Shown here: positions 1 through 58,162 of the stretch, piece after piece | How positions within the stretch are numbered: the stretch's first letter is position 1 | How the letters are laid out: each line of letters opens with the position of its first letter | Origin: Lineus longissimus | Taxonomy: Eukaryota > Nemertea > Pilidiophora > Heteronemertea > Lineidae | Assembly (NCBI RefSeq): GCF_910592395.1 | Contig: NC_088317.1 | Coordinates: 5,086,001-5,150,000 of the forward strand | DNA: 64,000 bases | Reading direction: 5' to 3' | The notes under the pieces: model-generated | The model's database searches: none | What the model was told of the DNA's origin: nothing | The model's input: only the letters and a program-made list of their open reading frames with translations | Program-made: the position numbers and the translations under genes

Positions 1-112
1 AATTGAGGCAAACCAGAAGGCATGCCCTTTGGAAATGTGGTACTCATTCTCCAGAGTAAGCACTTCCAGTTTGTCATGCCAGCGATTTTATCTTTCACTG
101 CTTCCATTCAAG

Positions 113-38518
<38,406 letters not shown>

Positions 38519-38729
38519 TTTATACGGAGTCGACTGATAGAGGGCAGTGTACACCTGGAGGAATCTCGTGAAAATGTTTGAGGATGCATAGACTAGCTTG
38601 AGACGCAAATCCAATATATCTAATGAATAATACTGTAATATCGAGTTCTTAAACATGAATAGCGCTTTTTCCATGTTTCCCTGTTCAAAGCGCTTTTTCC
38701 ATGTTTCCCTGTTCAAAGCGCTTTTGGAA

Positions 38730-38907
38730 TACCACATCATTACCCTCGTCTCCACAGAAATCAATCTGGGGGTTTCAAGGAGCAACCAGAAGGCGCTCAC
38801 TTGAACATGACCAGTTGGGGAACCAAGCAGTGATTCGGCCAGGAGTCGAACCCACGACCTCCTAATCATGAGGCCGACTCTCTTCCTCTGCACTACCGCT
38901 GCCCCTC
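38730..38907 (-). repeat. tRNA-derived SINE
   Basis: Minus-strand head: A-box-like TAGTGCAGAGG (38885-38895) and B box GGTTCGACTCC (38842-38852), spaced as in a tRNA promoter. The body behind it contains the segment shared with 25780-25870. It is not a plausible functional tRNA because the acceptor and anticodon stems do not close cleanly. Confidence 0.75.
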
Positions 38908-39394
38908 CGGAGAAAACTTGTGAAAATGGAGTCTTATGAGAACACCCAGGAGATTCAGTTGTCCAGCTGACCGATAATTCTTATCTGATCTTATGTTTTC
39001 AAGGCAGGCCTTCCAACCTACTGAGCAGCCTGTCCTGGGAAGTGCTGGGGAATGTTGTAAATTTTGTAAGTAAAGCTCAATAGCAATATTTCAATAATTC
39101 CCACATTGTTCTCCCTTCCATGTTGTCAGAAAAAACTAAGAAATATGAGAAGACATTGATAACTTGTTCGTTTCAAGATAATGATTTATGATTTTAAAAA
39201 AATAAATTTTCTGAAGCTTTTGTACAAATTTATTTACATGCTTTATAATGTTTGATATTGTAAATAAAGCTTCATAGCAATATTTCAATAATTCTTAGTT
39301 GTCCTTGCTTCCATGCTGTCAGAAGAAGCTAAGAAATATGCAAAGTCATTATAATCTTGTTTGTTTCAAGACAATGGGCGATTTGAATAAAGAC

Positions 39395-39490
39395 AAGTAA
39401 ACGCTTTTACTACAATTTTGTACAGAAAGGCCTAGTGTAAATGTACATGGAGTTTTAGATAAAAGCATTTACTACTCTTTATTCATATCA
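39395..39490. repeat. Palindromic AAATGCTTTTA element
   Basis: AAAGACAAGTAAACGCTTTT is inverted at TAAAAGCATTTACTACTCTTT. Relatives lie at 57360-57465 and 58252-58350. Confidence 0.65.
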
Positions 39491-39520
39491 CCCAATGTCT
39501 TGATCCTGATGAAGTAAATA

Positions 39521-40538
39521 CAGTGGAACCCCGGTCGGCGACCACCTCAGTAACGCGACCACCCCGCGAACACGACCAAAATTCTCCGGTCCCGAATGGT
39601 TTTCTCTCTAATTCTCAATAACTGGCCCTCGCTAACACGACCACCCCGGTACCCAGACCGCGACCACCAGCTTGGTCGGTCCCAAACTGCAAATTAACCC
39701 CGCTAACGCGACCATGAGGCCTAATTGCCGTAATCAACCATGACCGCATCGTATCAATTGGCACCTTCTCGCAAATCCGTGTTGATAGTTAGCACCTCGA
39801 ACACAATGACCATGGGAATCCATATGAAAATAAATGATGTGTAAGTGAGTTTGATCAAATGTAAGCGCAAATAAAATGAAGAATAAACTTTCTTTTCGAC
39901 TCACGGTTTGTTTTTCATCATTTAGTATTAAATGATGTCAAGAGGCATGCACACGTAGTTTTTAGGACAAATAAATTATGTTGATTAGTAAGAGTACTGA
40001 TACTCAAAGTAAAGAATGCTTACTACGTCGTAATATTGATAAAATACGTTTTTAAAAAGATGATTTAATCAGTACCAGTTCAAATTGGCTGAAGTTAAAG
40101 CAGGAAGACATCAGGAATAATTCTCAACATCTTCTCACATCACCTCTCTCAATGTTAGCGGGAATATTAGCTTGACATCAAGAAGGGCAGCTGCTGATGG
40201 TGTGAATGACATGCTTGCTCTAATTAGCATGCTCAAGTTTTAATGTAATGTTTGGTCTAATTAGCTCTCGTCAGTTTATTTACTCATTTACATAAGTTGT
40301 AAATTAAACGCAAAACACTCAAGAAAATGATTTTTTATTCGTGATATACACACAAATTATCGAATCACCCGGTGGCGTAGTCATTAATGCATGTCAATGT
40401 ACACACAGCATATCTGCTAGGACGATGTTTTGGCGGGAAAACCTACTTATGATTCTTAAATTCACTAACGCGACCACCCCGGTAACACGACCACTTCGGC
40501 TTAGTCCCTTGGGAGGTCGTGTTACCGGGGTTCCACTG
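39521..40538. mobile_element. 1.02-kb pogo/Tigger-like non-autonomous element
   Basis: The ends CAGTGGAACCCCGGT are inverted and flanked by TA on each side. Subterminal CGCGACCACCCC motifs are repeated in both arms. The interior is AT-rich with no transposase frame. Confidence 0.85.
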
Positions 40539-40714
40539 TATCAATGTTCTTAGAATGGACTTCTCCTTCATTAGCATTGGCACATTTAACAAGATTGCTA
40601 AAAATGTTGTAAGACGGAGTGTTACAGATTGAAAAGGTCCATTCAGATTTGACTCAGTCGACAATGGATGCTTTAGCATCATTTTCATGACCATTTATAT
40701 CATCGGAAGTAAAA

Positions 40715-41077
40715 GTGACAGACCAACAAAATGGGATGAACATCACCCAGTTTATTCATTATTGCGTTGAGGTACATTTTGATCTTGACGTTTGTGAAAC
40801 AATTGAATGTATAAAACTTAACACAACTGGGGTGGACTGTGATATCAAATACTCAAAAAAATTGGCACCTGAGATAAACGTTGGGATGAACATTCTAAAA
40901 TACCTTGGTACCGTAAAGTCAACTTTTAAATGGAAAATGCATAAGCCTCGTTCTGAGAGTGGAGTGTTTTGGACACGCAACCAAGATGCTCTACCAAAGT
41001 TCCCTCGGGTTGCACTAAAATGTGGAAACCATGCACACGTCACGTCAATGGAATTTAAGCTCACTTCAGAAGTTTAA
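40715..41077 (+). CDS. Unassigned 120-codon reading frame
   Basis: Open from about 40715 to TAA at 41077, containing MNITQFIHYCVEVHFDL and GMNILKYLGTVKSTFKWKM. I recognise no domain or signal peptide. An opposite-strand frame overlaps almost exactly, so it may not be real; it could also be a decayed gene piece. Confidence 0.15.
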   Translation: MTDQQNGMNITQFIHYCVEVHFDLDVCETIECIKLNTTGVDCDIKYSKKLAPEINVGMNILKYLGTVKSTFKWKMHKPRSESGVFWTRNQDALPKFPRVALKCGNHAHVTSMEFKLTSEV

Positions 41078-41412
41078 GGCTCTCAAAACACTGCTTCAAA
41101 CACAAATCAGTCAAGGAAGCATCAACCACCCTAAGTTTTTTAATGAGCACTACACATATTTGCCGAGAAAAACGCTCCAAATAGCCCATTTGCGCGGATT
41201 TTAGCATCACTTGAGCGAGCCGATGCGGACTTCCTATGCGCGCTGTACAAAATGTACACGTCTCATTTTCTGTAACGTTGCCGTAACATAATGTAAACAA
41301 CGGCGCTACCGGCGCTCCGGCCGGGCCGGCGATGGATGGAATTTGCCAAATTCGCACATATTCAAGTTATTTTCGTGGCCTATCTTTTTAAGTTTGAGGT
41401 ATTTTAGAATAG

Positions 41413-41537
41413 AAATTGAACCCTCGGCTTCGGACCTTGGTTGAGTTACCAAGACACTCGAGGGTGGAGCTAAAATTTCGTCCAAACCCTCGAGTGTCTT
41501 GGGAACTCAACCAAGGTCCTCCGCCTCGGGTTCAATT
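41413..41537. repeat. Hairpin element
   Basis: TTGAACCCTCGG...GGACCTTGGTTGAGTT pairs with AACTCAACCAAGGTCC...CCTCGGGTTCAA. The two arms also share CAAGACACTCGAGGG. Confidence 0.8.
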
Positions 41538-41545
41538 CCTTAAGT

Positions 41546-42904
41546 GATAATGAACAATTGTTGAATGGCATTAGCTAAGGATTCAAGCACAAATCGATTT
41601 ATGGCATAGGGATTTTCAAAGACCATCTATACAGGGTGTTACAAAACTCATATACAGCATTTTCTGCATAGGGAATGCACATAGTTGATATTAACAGGGA
41701 AGGAATTTTGATTATCACATTTCATAACACCGTGCCAATATATCTACGTTATACTGTAAAATGTGAAATTTTCACTAATGTTTTATTCTTGTGACTTTCG
41801 CAATGCTCAGTCAAATGCACAGTCAAATGCACTGTCTAATGCACTGTCAAATGCACAGTCTAATGCTCTAATATGCACTAAAAAAGAGCAAACCTTTCAA
41901 TTTCAATACATTTAACTTTGTTAAATTTCTGTGACAAATGTGATATCAAGTCTACCACTAAATGAGCAGTATCACCAACTTTTAGGATGGCAAATAGTTC
42001 ACGGTTCGCAGCACAATGATATAACTACTATCAAGTATAGATTAATCCATATTTGCTACTATACATGTATGTACCAATACATCAAAGATGGCACACACAT
42101 AATATACCGGTACATTATAATAAAAAAGGGATTTCTTAAAACTATGCTAAATTTCAAAACGTTTTAATTTGCAACATGAAAAATTTCTGAAAAAATCAAA
42201 TTTTCAGTCTTTATTTTGGTGGGTTACGAGATTTCTCTCTTTTATTCAAATCAAATTAAATTTTTTCACGATTTTAATCAACCTCTTGATAACCCTCTTT
42301 TGCAAAATCCCCAAAAATAGAATGTCTTGGTTAACAATTAACACAGTATAAAGTGTTTTACTTCACAGGGGTATGAAAGTACATGTACTGGTCAATAAAT
42401 AAAGGATATATATTCAAAGCAATTACATGATTTTTGATTATGTGAATTGGCAACAACAGAATTTACAGCGTGACCGGCTAAGCATGAATTGAGAACTACA
42501 TGTAACTACAGGGCACATCAATAAAAAAGATACGCTTTTGATATTGATTGCATTTTTTTGGACACTTGGTAAATCAGGCGATGTACACCATGAGGGTCAT
42601 GTTGGATTCAGCACCAAATATTGCGAGAGACCCCTATTGGCCACTTTGTCTACTTTATCTTGCCTACTTAATAGCTGCTGCCTATAGAGTGCCTTTAAAA
42701 AATGTATTCAGTGTGTAATTTATGCACTGGAATTACAAATTCAAATACAAATTTCAAATTTTTAACTAACGGCGTGGGCCTTTCATATAAATCTAGCATC
42801 ATATTTACCAAGTGTCCAAAAATAAAAATACAGTCAGTTTTTAAGGTGACAGTATAATACAATGGGTACGAAATCTAAGTAGTCCCTAGAAAGTAACCTG
42901 ATAA
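41546..42904. other. Intergenic, between ferlin and glutathione reductase
   Basis: No gene is recognised. A short run of GCACAGTCAAAT/GCACTGTCTAAT repeats lies at about 41812-41872. TTTATT at about 42211 could be the minus-strand polyadenylation signal of the reductase gene. Confidence 0.4.
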
Positions 42905-50313
<7,409 letters not shown>

Positions 50314-50401
50314 CTGAATGCAGTGCTGCCATCTATATAGGAAAAGATGACGCTCGTGACACCGACTCCTGACCGATTTCACAGTAGTCCTGTCTCGGGA
50401 C

Positions 50402-50660
50402 AGTATTCATGCAATCGACGCCGGTGTAGAAGTTTAAAATGTCCTAGGATAAAATGTCCGGGAACAAAGGATTCTATTATGGGCTTCAATCTCTGAGCTA
50501 TTGACTGTCAGGGTCTCTATAGAACCATATTGCAGAATACAATAGGGCCGGACACTTTTTCCAGGGGGGACACTTTTTACTTTTACACCGGGTTTAAAAG
50601 CTGGAGATTAATGTCCCAGGATAAAATCCCGGGATAAAATGTCCGCGGAATCATCGAATA
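50402..50660 (+). mobile_element. Inverted-end repeat with AAAATGTCC motifs
   Basis: GCCGGTGTAGAAGTTTAAAA, ATGTCCTAGGATAAAATGTCC and CAATAGGGCCGGACAC recur inverted at 57113-57345 and in part at 57645-57745. Confidence 0.8.
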
Positions 50661-53131
50661 ATGATTCTTCTATGGTTGTATTTTCTACCCGTTGCTGCAC
50701 GAATGTATTGTCTATGATATGGCCCGTCCAGTAGAAGATGCAAGCGTCCATAGATAGTTGGGGCGGGTCAACTTCATTCTTTGTCGTCCAATGGACGGTT
50801 TGACACCAGTTGGAGATTGCCGCACGATTGTATCGCCTGGACCGGACTTTTGAAAGGTCAAGTTCAATTCCTCACTTCTGTTGATTCGCCAGTTACGTAG
50901 GCCTATAGAGATAGCAGCACGGGTGTATTTGTCTTGTGGGATGGACCGTCCAGTAGATGACCCAGTGTCCTGGAAAGCTGTAACGGGTCACCTGCATTCT
51001 ATAGTCGCCAAAAGGTAGATTCAATGGTCAGCCCATCGCGACATCCTAATTTGTGAGGAACTAGCTTCGTCCGGAGTGTATCCAATGGACGCTTTCACAT
51101 CAGTTCGAGATTGCAGCATGACTGTATGTCGGCTTTGAAAGTAACAATCCCTTAGGGGATCGAGCATCCACTGAGACCTGTCATCAGTCATTCTTTAGTC
51201 GTGCAAGAGACACTATTGCATCAGTTGGAGATTGTAACACGATGAATGTACGTACATATGTATGCATGGCTTGGCTGTAGAAATTAATCATCCATTACAT
51301 GCTCTACGCGCCGTGCATTTTGTAGTCGTCAAATGGACCAGTTTTCGCAAATATCACGAAATACGAATTGCCATTTGTGACCCACTCTGGAAAAGGAGGC
51401 GGAAGTCGTATAGGAAAAAGGGAGAAAAAGGTAGACATTTTTTTTCTCAAAATGATTTTTTGACTTTCCTGGGTCATTTCAATTATGTCTAGAGGTGTTT
51501 CGAGGCCACTAAAACCATGTAATACAGCAAAATAAGTTGCTACTTCAAATGCTTATCCATAAAAAAAAACATTTTCAGACAAGGTTTTCTTAACTTTTTG
51601 CTTAAGAGAGTGATGTGTTCTGAAGTTCATATATCAGCATCTCAAGAGATCCTCATTGTATCGGACATCATTGTAAAGAATAAGCCTGTTTCAATAGCTC
51701 ATTTTCACGAATTTACCCAACAGCCTCCTTTTGCCAGAGTGGGGCATATTTATACGAGAAAGAGACAACAAGATCCGCTATCATAATGTTGATAAGTACG
51801 ACCGGGACACGGAGGACAAGTCTGCTACACCGGCGCGCGAATAAAGAAGACGAGCACTTATCATGTCGATAGAGATGAAGAAGGTGAAGGAAAGTATAGG
51901 TATACGATCGCCGGAATGCTTTTTCCTTTGGAGGACACTGCAAGATCGGCGAGCGAATAAGAAGAAGGGCACATGGAGAAGGAGGACGTGGACTTTGGAT
52001 TAGCTAGAATGCAAGGCAATTGTATGTGACATTTATTCTGGCACTGGATGGCGAAATTTGACGATGTAAGACAGTCTCGGTATCAGGTCTCTCTGTATGG
52101 CACTGCATTGTCTGTAGAAGGTAGCGGTTGTTCACTGTTTGATTCCTCTTCGTTTTTTCACGCGTGTCCCCGAGGCGACAGGGTCATCAAATATCATCGT
52201 AGGTCTTGAACTGGGGCATAACTTATAAAACCTGGCCAACACCTGCTAGCCAACAGCTATGCTGCCATCTTGGACAGGTTGAACTTTTGATTAGACTCCT
52301 ATGCAGTCCATTTCGTCATCCTGTCTTTCACCGGGCGACAGGACGAGGCCGCATCCAGAGTGAACGTTGAGTGGACGAGATTCAGGCCCGTATTGAAGTT
52401 TTGGTCCTGGGGCAATTGGCCCTTGGGGAAGGGGGCAGAACTCCACCTTTCGTCGAAAAGGCCCCAAATCTGCATGAACAGCACATTTTTCGGAGACATC
52501 GGCCACTGCCCCCGTCCCCGTTAAAGACAGTTTTTTATTTCACTTATCAATAGCTTTTTTAACATGATAGACTATTTTTCAAAAATCAGAAATTGCGTTT
52601 TTGACTCATTTGAGGGTATAGGGGGCCTAAGGTCGTTTTTTGAGTTCATGTCTTCCCACTATAAACATACTTCTTGGTCTCGAAGCTCAGACCAATAGGA
52701 ATCAAACTTCAACGAAATCCGAGCAGCAGTTCGCGCCGCCGAGGCCAAAACGATCCCGACAACTAATGAAAATAAAAGTTATACACACCAAACGACGGAA
52801 AGAAAAAAAGGACGCGCTTTTATGACATCACGTTTTATTCGTTACCTCGGCGACAGAAAATGACGGCAAAAAAGAAACAGACAAGAGATTATTTTAATTG
52901 GAGGGGCACATGGCCACCTTAATTTCAAACCACTATCCCTCTGTTACTTTAAAAGTCGTTTCTATTCTGCTATCATGTCATATTGAACCTCATAGTTTTT
53001 ACCCCGATTTAGATGTAGCCGGGGGCAGCCGGGGTATACCTTGATAAGATGCAAAAACCATGGTGGTCAAGATGCTGCGGTGTTCATCCTGAGGTACCGA
53101 TTCCCTCTCCATCGAGGACATCCAACTATTC
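50661..53131. other. Intergenic, no gene recognised
   Basis: Degenerate long repeats around 50700-51260 share CCGTCCAGTAGA and CAGTTGGAGATTGC about every 190 bp. Another duplicated stretch with GGACAC...GCGAATAA lies at 51790-51975. No conserved coding signal is seen. Confidence 0.5.
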
Positions 53132-53421
53132 TTAGTGACAATAATAATAGAGGGAGAGATACTTGTTGGTGCCGTGGCACGGATCCCCTCCCATATGTGC
53201 GTTAGTAACATGGAGGTGGCAGTGGTGTTTGCCTTCGCACAAACCCCTGACGCTCGCGAGAGAATGGTGACTGTGGCAGTGAGTGTTGTGAACCTCGCCG
53301 TGGCCGGGACAGGTGTGGTGGTTCGCCCTGCCATAACTGGCATTCAAGATCCTGATGACCTTGGTTCCAGAGCAGGTGAGTACTTTTGTCCCGTGCTCGC
53401 AGATTTCCCCATGAAAGTAGG
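53132..53421 (-). CDS. Lectin exon 2 (SUEL domain)
   Basis: Acceptor CTTCTCTTTTTAG, phase 1 in, TAA stop directly after YYYCH. At least eight Cys are visible in the typical SUEL spacing, starting at EICEHG. The opposite strand is also open but shows no motif. Confidence 0.9.
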
Positions 53422-54332
53422 CTAAAAAAGAGAAGCACGGGTAATAGATATTATACCGATTACATCATCCCTTAGGGGTTCAACTAGAGGGCGGGGAGGG
53501 GGGGGGGCAAACCCCCCCGCAGAAAACGTTTACTTCATGCAGATATTGGACGATATTCAGACTGTTGAAGACGAAAACAATTGAGAATTAAAAAGTGTTC
53601 ATCACAGCTACGGGATCAGGCAAAAATTCGTACATTTCAAATAAAAGGCCCGCAACACGTATCCGGGAGGGGGTTCAAAAAAGACAATACCACCTTTGAA
53701 TATTCATAGGTTGGAGGTTCCAGACCTATCAATTAGACTCGTGCATGTTTTTAACTATCAAGTACATATTTGGAGAGGTATTGAAAAAATATTTGCTGTG
53801 GCAAGTCTACAGATATAAAGAAATTGTTTGATGAAAAAATTAATTTTGAATTTTTGTCAATTTTGCAATAGGGGACGTGTTTTGATTTTGGTTCTGCCAG
53901 TTGGCTGAAAAGAGTGGAAATATCAATATCTGTCCAATTTGTCGATTATCAAAAAGTTTCCGTGGTCAGCTACCAAATTACTTTTAACCATTTACTTGTC
54001 CGACTGTCCGGAATATCATATCAAAATTTCAGATTCACCGCCCCACGCAGTATTTGATGCGTCGCGGTCAAACATTGACAATTTAACTAAAAGGCTTAAA
54101 AAATCAATGGTGGTCTTGTCTCAAACGAGGAACAAGAGACTACAGCCAGGTTTATTTAAGAGACACGGGCCATGGTTCTTCAAACGTAAAACAAAACGTA
54201 GTATTGCCGAAGAAAAGAGAAGTAAAAATTTGTCGGCAATCAAAATGGGTCTTACCGTCAACGATAAGAACGCTTGCAAGGACCAAAATGACCGGCACTA
54301 AAACAGCGGCGAACTGCATTCTAGAATGTAAT
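53132..54332 (-). CDS. Secreted rhamnose-binding (SUEL-type) lectin
   Basis: Two exons join in phase 1: 54319-54256 (start MQFAAVLVPVILVLASV, a hydrophobic signal peptide) and 53421-53132 (one SUEL lectin domain). The mature part reads AYFHGEICEHGTKVLTC, VIRILNASYGR, GLCEGKHHCHLHVTNA and GGDPCHGTNKYLSLYYYCH, then stop. YGR, the C.V.N block and DPC.GT.KYL..Y.C are the defining motifs of galactose/rhamnose-binding lectins. The protein is about 117 residues with a single domain, shorter than the tandem-domain lectins of eggs and molluscs. Such lectins bind cell-surface sugars in immunity or fertilisation. An acceptor (CTTTTTCCAG) just upstream at 54333 implies a separate 5'UTR exon. Confidence 0.88.
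54256..54332 (-). CDS. Lectin exon 1 (start codon and signal peptide)
   Basis: It begins after acceptor TTTTTCCAG at 54333. ATG is at 54319 and the donor is GACG|GTAAGA. Signal peptide MQFAAVLVPVILVLASVLIV is followed by DA at the junction, a plausible cleavage site. Confidence 0.85.
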
Positions 54333-56209
54333 CTGGAAAAAGAAAAATATGACATTAACATTTAATTACCAGTAGAATAAAGCTCATGTCGGTGTAATCT
54401 ATTTCATCAGACGGGACAAGAGGCTGAAGGGCCTAGCGCTCAGCTGAAATATGGCTCTCCTTGCTCCTTTCACTGGAATATTCGTCTGACGTCATCTTTG
54501 CCTGAAGGACAGTGTGAAAGATTCTGCTTTATTGACGGTTTCTTCGCCGTTAGAAAGCAGCGACGATACAGCCAGATATTCCAGTGCAGTTCGATTTGCG
54601 GATCAGACGAAGATAATTAGATCCAGCTGTTCCGACACGTGGTGGAATATAAATCTTATAAGAACAGCATCGTAAACACAATGAAAATGTGCAATATCTC
54701 GCGAAATCTTACCGATTTTCATCTGACTTACCAACTAGCCGAGAATTCATCGGTATGTAAACTGGGAGTTCATTGGGAAATCAACAAGGATATGTGCAAG
54801 ATAGCAATTTTGTAATAGCGAGAGTGCGGTCAGGATCCCAGACTGCATGCTGTTGTCGAATAGCCCAGACTCGTACAGTGACGGAATTTTTTAGATCAAA
54901 TATCAGACACGCAATTGCTGCAATCTTGGATATCGCCATCTTTGATAATCCTACGTAATCTACTACGTCACCAGTTCAGACTGTGAATCTTCATATTCAG
55001 GCCTAATAAGAGCCAGCTTCTTCCATAAAACAGTTGATTTTATCAACAAATAACCCAATATCTTTGTAAATAAAACCCGACACTTCCTTGGTGTGTTTTC
55101 AGGTATTTTTAAGGAGAACTATAAATGCCGCGAGGGTAACAATCACTTTCGCGGGCTATATGTGGTGATGCCATAGCCTCTTTGCAAATTCGAAAAATCC
55201 TTTCATTTTCCACATCCGCAGTACTTCTTTTCAAGATGGTGGCAACCATTAGTAAAAGAGGCGTTGTAAGGAACCAAATCAGCCCCTCTAGTGTCAAGAT
55301 TGGGAATAGCCATTACCTTTATTTGCTCTCGTCGGTTTAGGCCAATGGACTCCACTGAAAGCTGTTTTGTGGGGGGCCATGTTATTTGTCGATCACAAGA
55401 TTTGCCCTGATGACCCTTTGCTGAGCCTGTAGAACAATGCCGGGGAATTTAGGCCTAGGTGTGAGCTTGTGTATTCAAGGGTCAAACACGTAATGGTTCG
55501 TACGGGCGACAACTCGCCCGTTCAGGAATATCTCCCCGAATGGTAGGAGTAAGCGAACTATGCTGTCAGGGTATACACCCCGGACGCATTCGACCGACTT
55601 CGTCCAATTCGGTTGTCGCAATGGACTGCCTGGGAAGTCTATCAGAGGAGGGAAGGGCTTACGTTTGAGAGGGAAAACAGCACATGAAATGAATAGATCA
55701 ACGCTGAGAAAGCGCTACAACGCCGAGTTAAGTGGAGTAGCCAGGCCCAGGACTTATCGAATTTAGGGAAATGGACTTACCGTATACCGTTTTCTGCGAT
55801 GGACGTGTCAGTCTGGTACCCCGAGCGTGATGACGGAACACGTTGTGATTTGCCCATTATAAGGTCTTTGTATGCGTGGGTCTCAAATTGTTGATATTTC
55901 GGTTCCATTCAGGATCGACTTCACAACTGTTCGAGAGATGTCTACTTGACAATTTTCGAGAGATGCCGTTAAAAAAAGGCGGCACTAATTAGCAAGATCA
56001 AGATGGTTAAGTACTCCTAGTGTGTTCATTAATTTGAGCTACATTCATACGAGCGTGGTTTGTACTTTAATCAAATGGATGGCGTTCTCAATAACCTCAG
56101 AATCCATTAATTTCTCGACACAACACCTCATCAGGCCAATTATGGTGGTACACATGATATCAAGGGATCATAGTGCTACTCGTCACTGTGCTACTCGTCC
56201 TTGCAGCTA
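54333..56209. other. Intergenic / lectin upstream region
   Basis: The lectin 5'UTR exon and promoter should lie here but are not identifiable. A minus-strand ATG frame at about 55312-55205 (ends KKYCGCGK) is too short to call. Confidence 0.4.
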
Positions 56210-56239
56210 GGCTGCCAATCAGACAAGATTCAGTACAGT

Positions 56240-56600
56240 TAGGCTGGCCACTGCATGCTCTTAGAGAGACAGTCAGGATTCAGGACAACTATAGGCTGCT
56301 ACTGCATTCTCTCAGAGAGACAGTTATGATTCAGGACAGCTGGGCTGTTACTGCATTCTCTCGGAGAGACAGTCATGATTCAGGACAGCTAGGCTGTCAT
56401 CGTATTCTCTCTGTGAGACAGTGAGGATTCAGGATAGCTAGGCTACAACTGCATTCTCTCAGAGAGACGGTTATGATTCAGGACAGCTAGGCTACCACTG
56501 CCTTCTGTCAGAGAGACGGTCGGGATTCAGGACAGTACTGCACGTCAATATTCAGGACAGCTGGGTTGCGATAGTATTCTCCCGAACAGTCAGGAATCAG
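56240..56600. repeat. 49-bp minisatellite, about 7 copies
   Basis: Units contain CTGCATTCTCTCAGAGAGAC then GATTCAGGACAGCTAGGCTG. Copies vary by single bases and the last ones are shortened. Confidence 0.9.
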
Positions 56601-57112
56601 GAAAGCCAGGCTGCTTTCTACACTTCTACATCTGTACTTTCTACATTTTCTCGAGCGGTGAAAATGCACATTCTCATTTCCTGAGGCCCTGTACGGCGTA
56701 GATCATTTACGGTATCCAGATTCGACTTGATGAACATGTGAATATGTGGCTTCCATTCAAAAATTTGCGTAAGACATGATGATGCATCATTGCTTTCATA
56801 CGGACTGACGCGCGCGATTGCCGTTGTATTGATCGCACGAAATTCGCTTTAAGATATGAGCATATAAGTGCATGTGAGGTACTGCTTTATTCGGACGTAT
56901 ATATCCAAGTATGCAATAGCCATCAGAAACACCCGAAATAGTTACCAGGTCTAGACACAAAAGTGGTTAATTATGAATTTGTTTTCATTTGACTTAGATA
57001 TTGCAAGAGCTGACAGCGCAAATCAATCCTTTAGAAGTCAATGATTTGAAAAGAAAGCTACCTTTGTGATAATCTTATCAAACCTACCAGAACAAAACAA
57101 AAAACTCGCACC

Positions 57113-57345
57113 GGTGCAGAAGTAGAAAATGTCCCCCTCGAAAAAATGGAATATGGTTCTATGGAGAACATGACCGGTGTAAAAGTAAAAAGTGTCCCCC
57201 CTGGAAAAAGTGTCCGGCCCTACTGTATTCTGCAATATGGTTCTATAGAGACCCTGACCGTCAATAGCTCAGAGATTGAAGCGCATAATAGAATCCTTTG
57301 TTCCCGGACATTTTATCCTAGGACATTTTAAACTTCTACACCGGC
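57113..57345 (-). mobile_element. Inverted-end repeat, second copy of the 50402 family
   Basis: It is the reverse complement of 50402-50620 over most of its length, including GTGTCCGGCCCTACTGTATT and CGGACATTTTATCCTAGGAC. Confidence 0.8.
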
Positions 57346-57359
57346 AATAATGGCTGATA

Positions 57360-57464
57360 TTTATAAAAGACTAGTAAATGCTTTTACTTAAAACTTCATG
57401 TACATTTACTCTAGCCATCTCAGTAGAAAACTGTAGTAAAAGCATTTACTAGTCTTTATAAATA
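57360..57464. repeat. Palindromic AAATGCTTTTA element
   Basis: AAAGACTAGTAAATGCTTTTAC is inverted at GTAAAAGCATTTACTAGTCTTT. It ends directly at the pogo-like MITE at 57465. Confidence 0.8.
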
Positions 57465-57642
57465 CAGTGGAACCTACTTTAGCGGACACCTCTCTATTAA
57501 GGACACCCTCTCTATTAAGGACACTAGTTTTGATCCAAAATTGGTTGTTTCCATTCAATTTGACCTCTCTAATCAGGACACCTCTCTATTAAGGACAGCA
57601 CTTTTCAGTCCCGAGGGTACCCGTTATAGAGAGGTTCTACTG
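57465..57642. mobile_element. Pogo-like MITE
   Basis: CAGTGGAACCTACTTTAGCG and inverted AGAGAGGTTCTACTG, flanked by TA. It is inserted at the edge of the palindromic element before it. Confidence 0.8.
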
Positions 57643-58162
57643 TATTAGCCAATATCTCGGAGAGTAAAGCGCATAATACATAGAATCCTTTGTTTCCCGG
57701 ACATTCCTTCCTCGGACACTTCAAACTACTACACCGGTGCATCTAAACTTCAAAGCCAAAATCTTACAAGGAGGAGACTTTAGGATTGACATTCACAGCC
57801 GGTAAGTCGGCATGAAATCTTCGTGGTTTGACGCAAATTGTGAAACAGCAGGAATAAGTTATAAAATTGTGGAATATATATACGTTCGTTTAGTATTGCG
57901 ATATAAATAGATCTACTATCGATAAACATTTTCCAGCACAATATTTTTGGACACTTTCCCCATTTATTCGTACGCAAACTAGGGCCTACATGTATATGAA
58001 AAAAAGCTTGAATGCATTTACGAAACAAGAGTTCAGAGAGATTGCCGAACGTGAAAAGTTGAGATTCAAAGGGTGACTGGAAGGTGCTTAACGATGGTAC
58101 TAAGAAGAAGCAAGATATACCACCAGTTGATACTGATATATTCTAACACTTCAAAATGTTAA

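Noticed and set aside
38811-38907. Functional tRNA gene
   Set aside because: A and B boxes are present, but the tRNA arms do not pair properly and a SINE body follows.
53135-53425. Plus-strand 96-codon frame
   Set aside because: It is antisense to the SUEL lectin exon, whose motifs are clear on the minus strand.
55109-55297. Minus-strand frame with a hydrophobic N-terminus
   Set aside because: It opens with TTG rather than ATG and has no splice signal or similarity.
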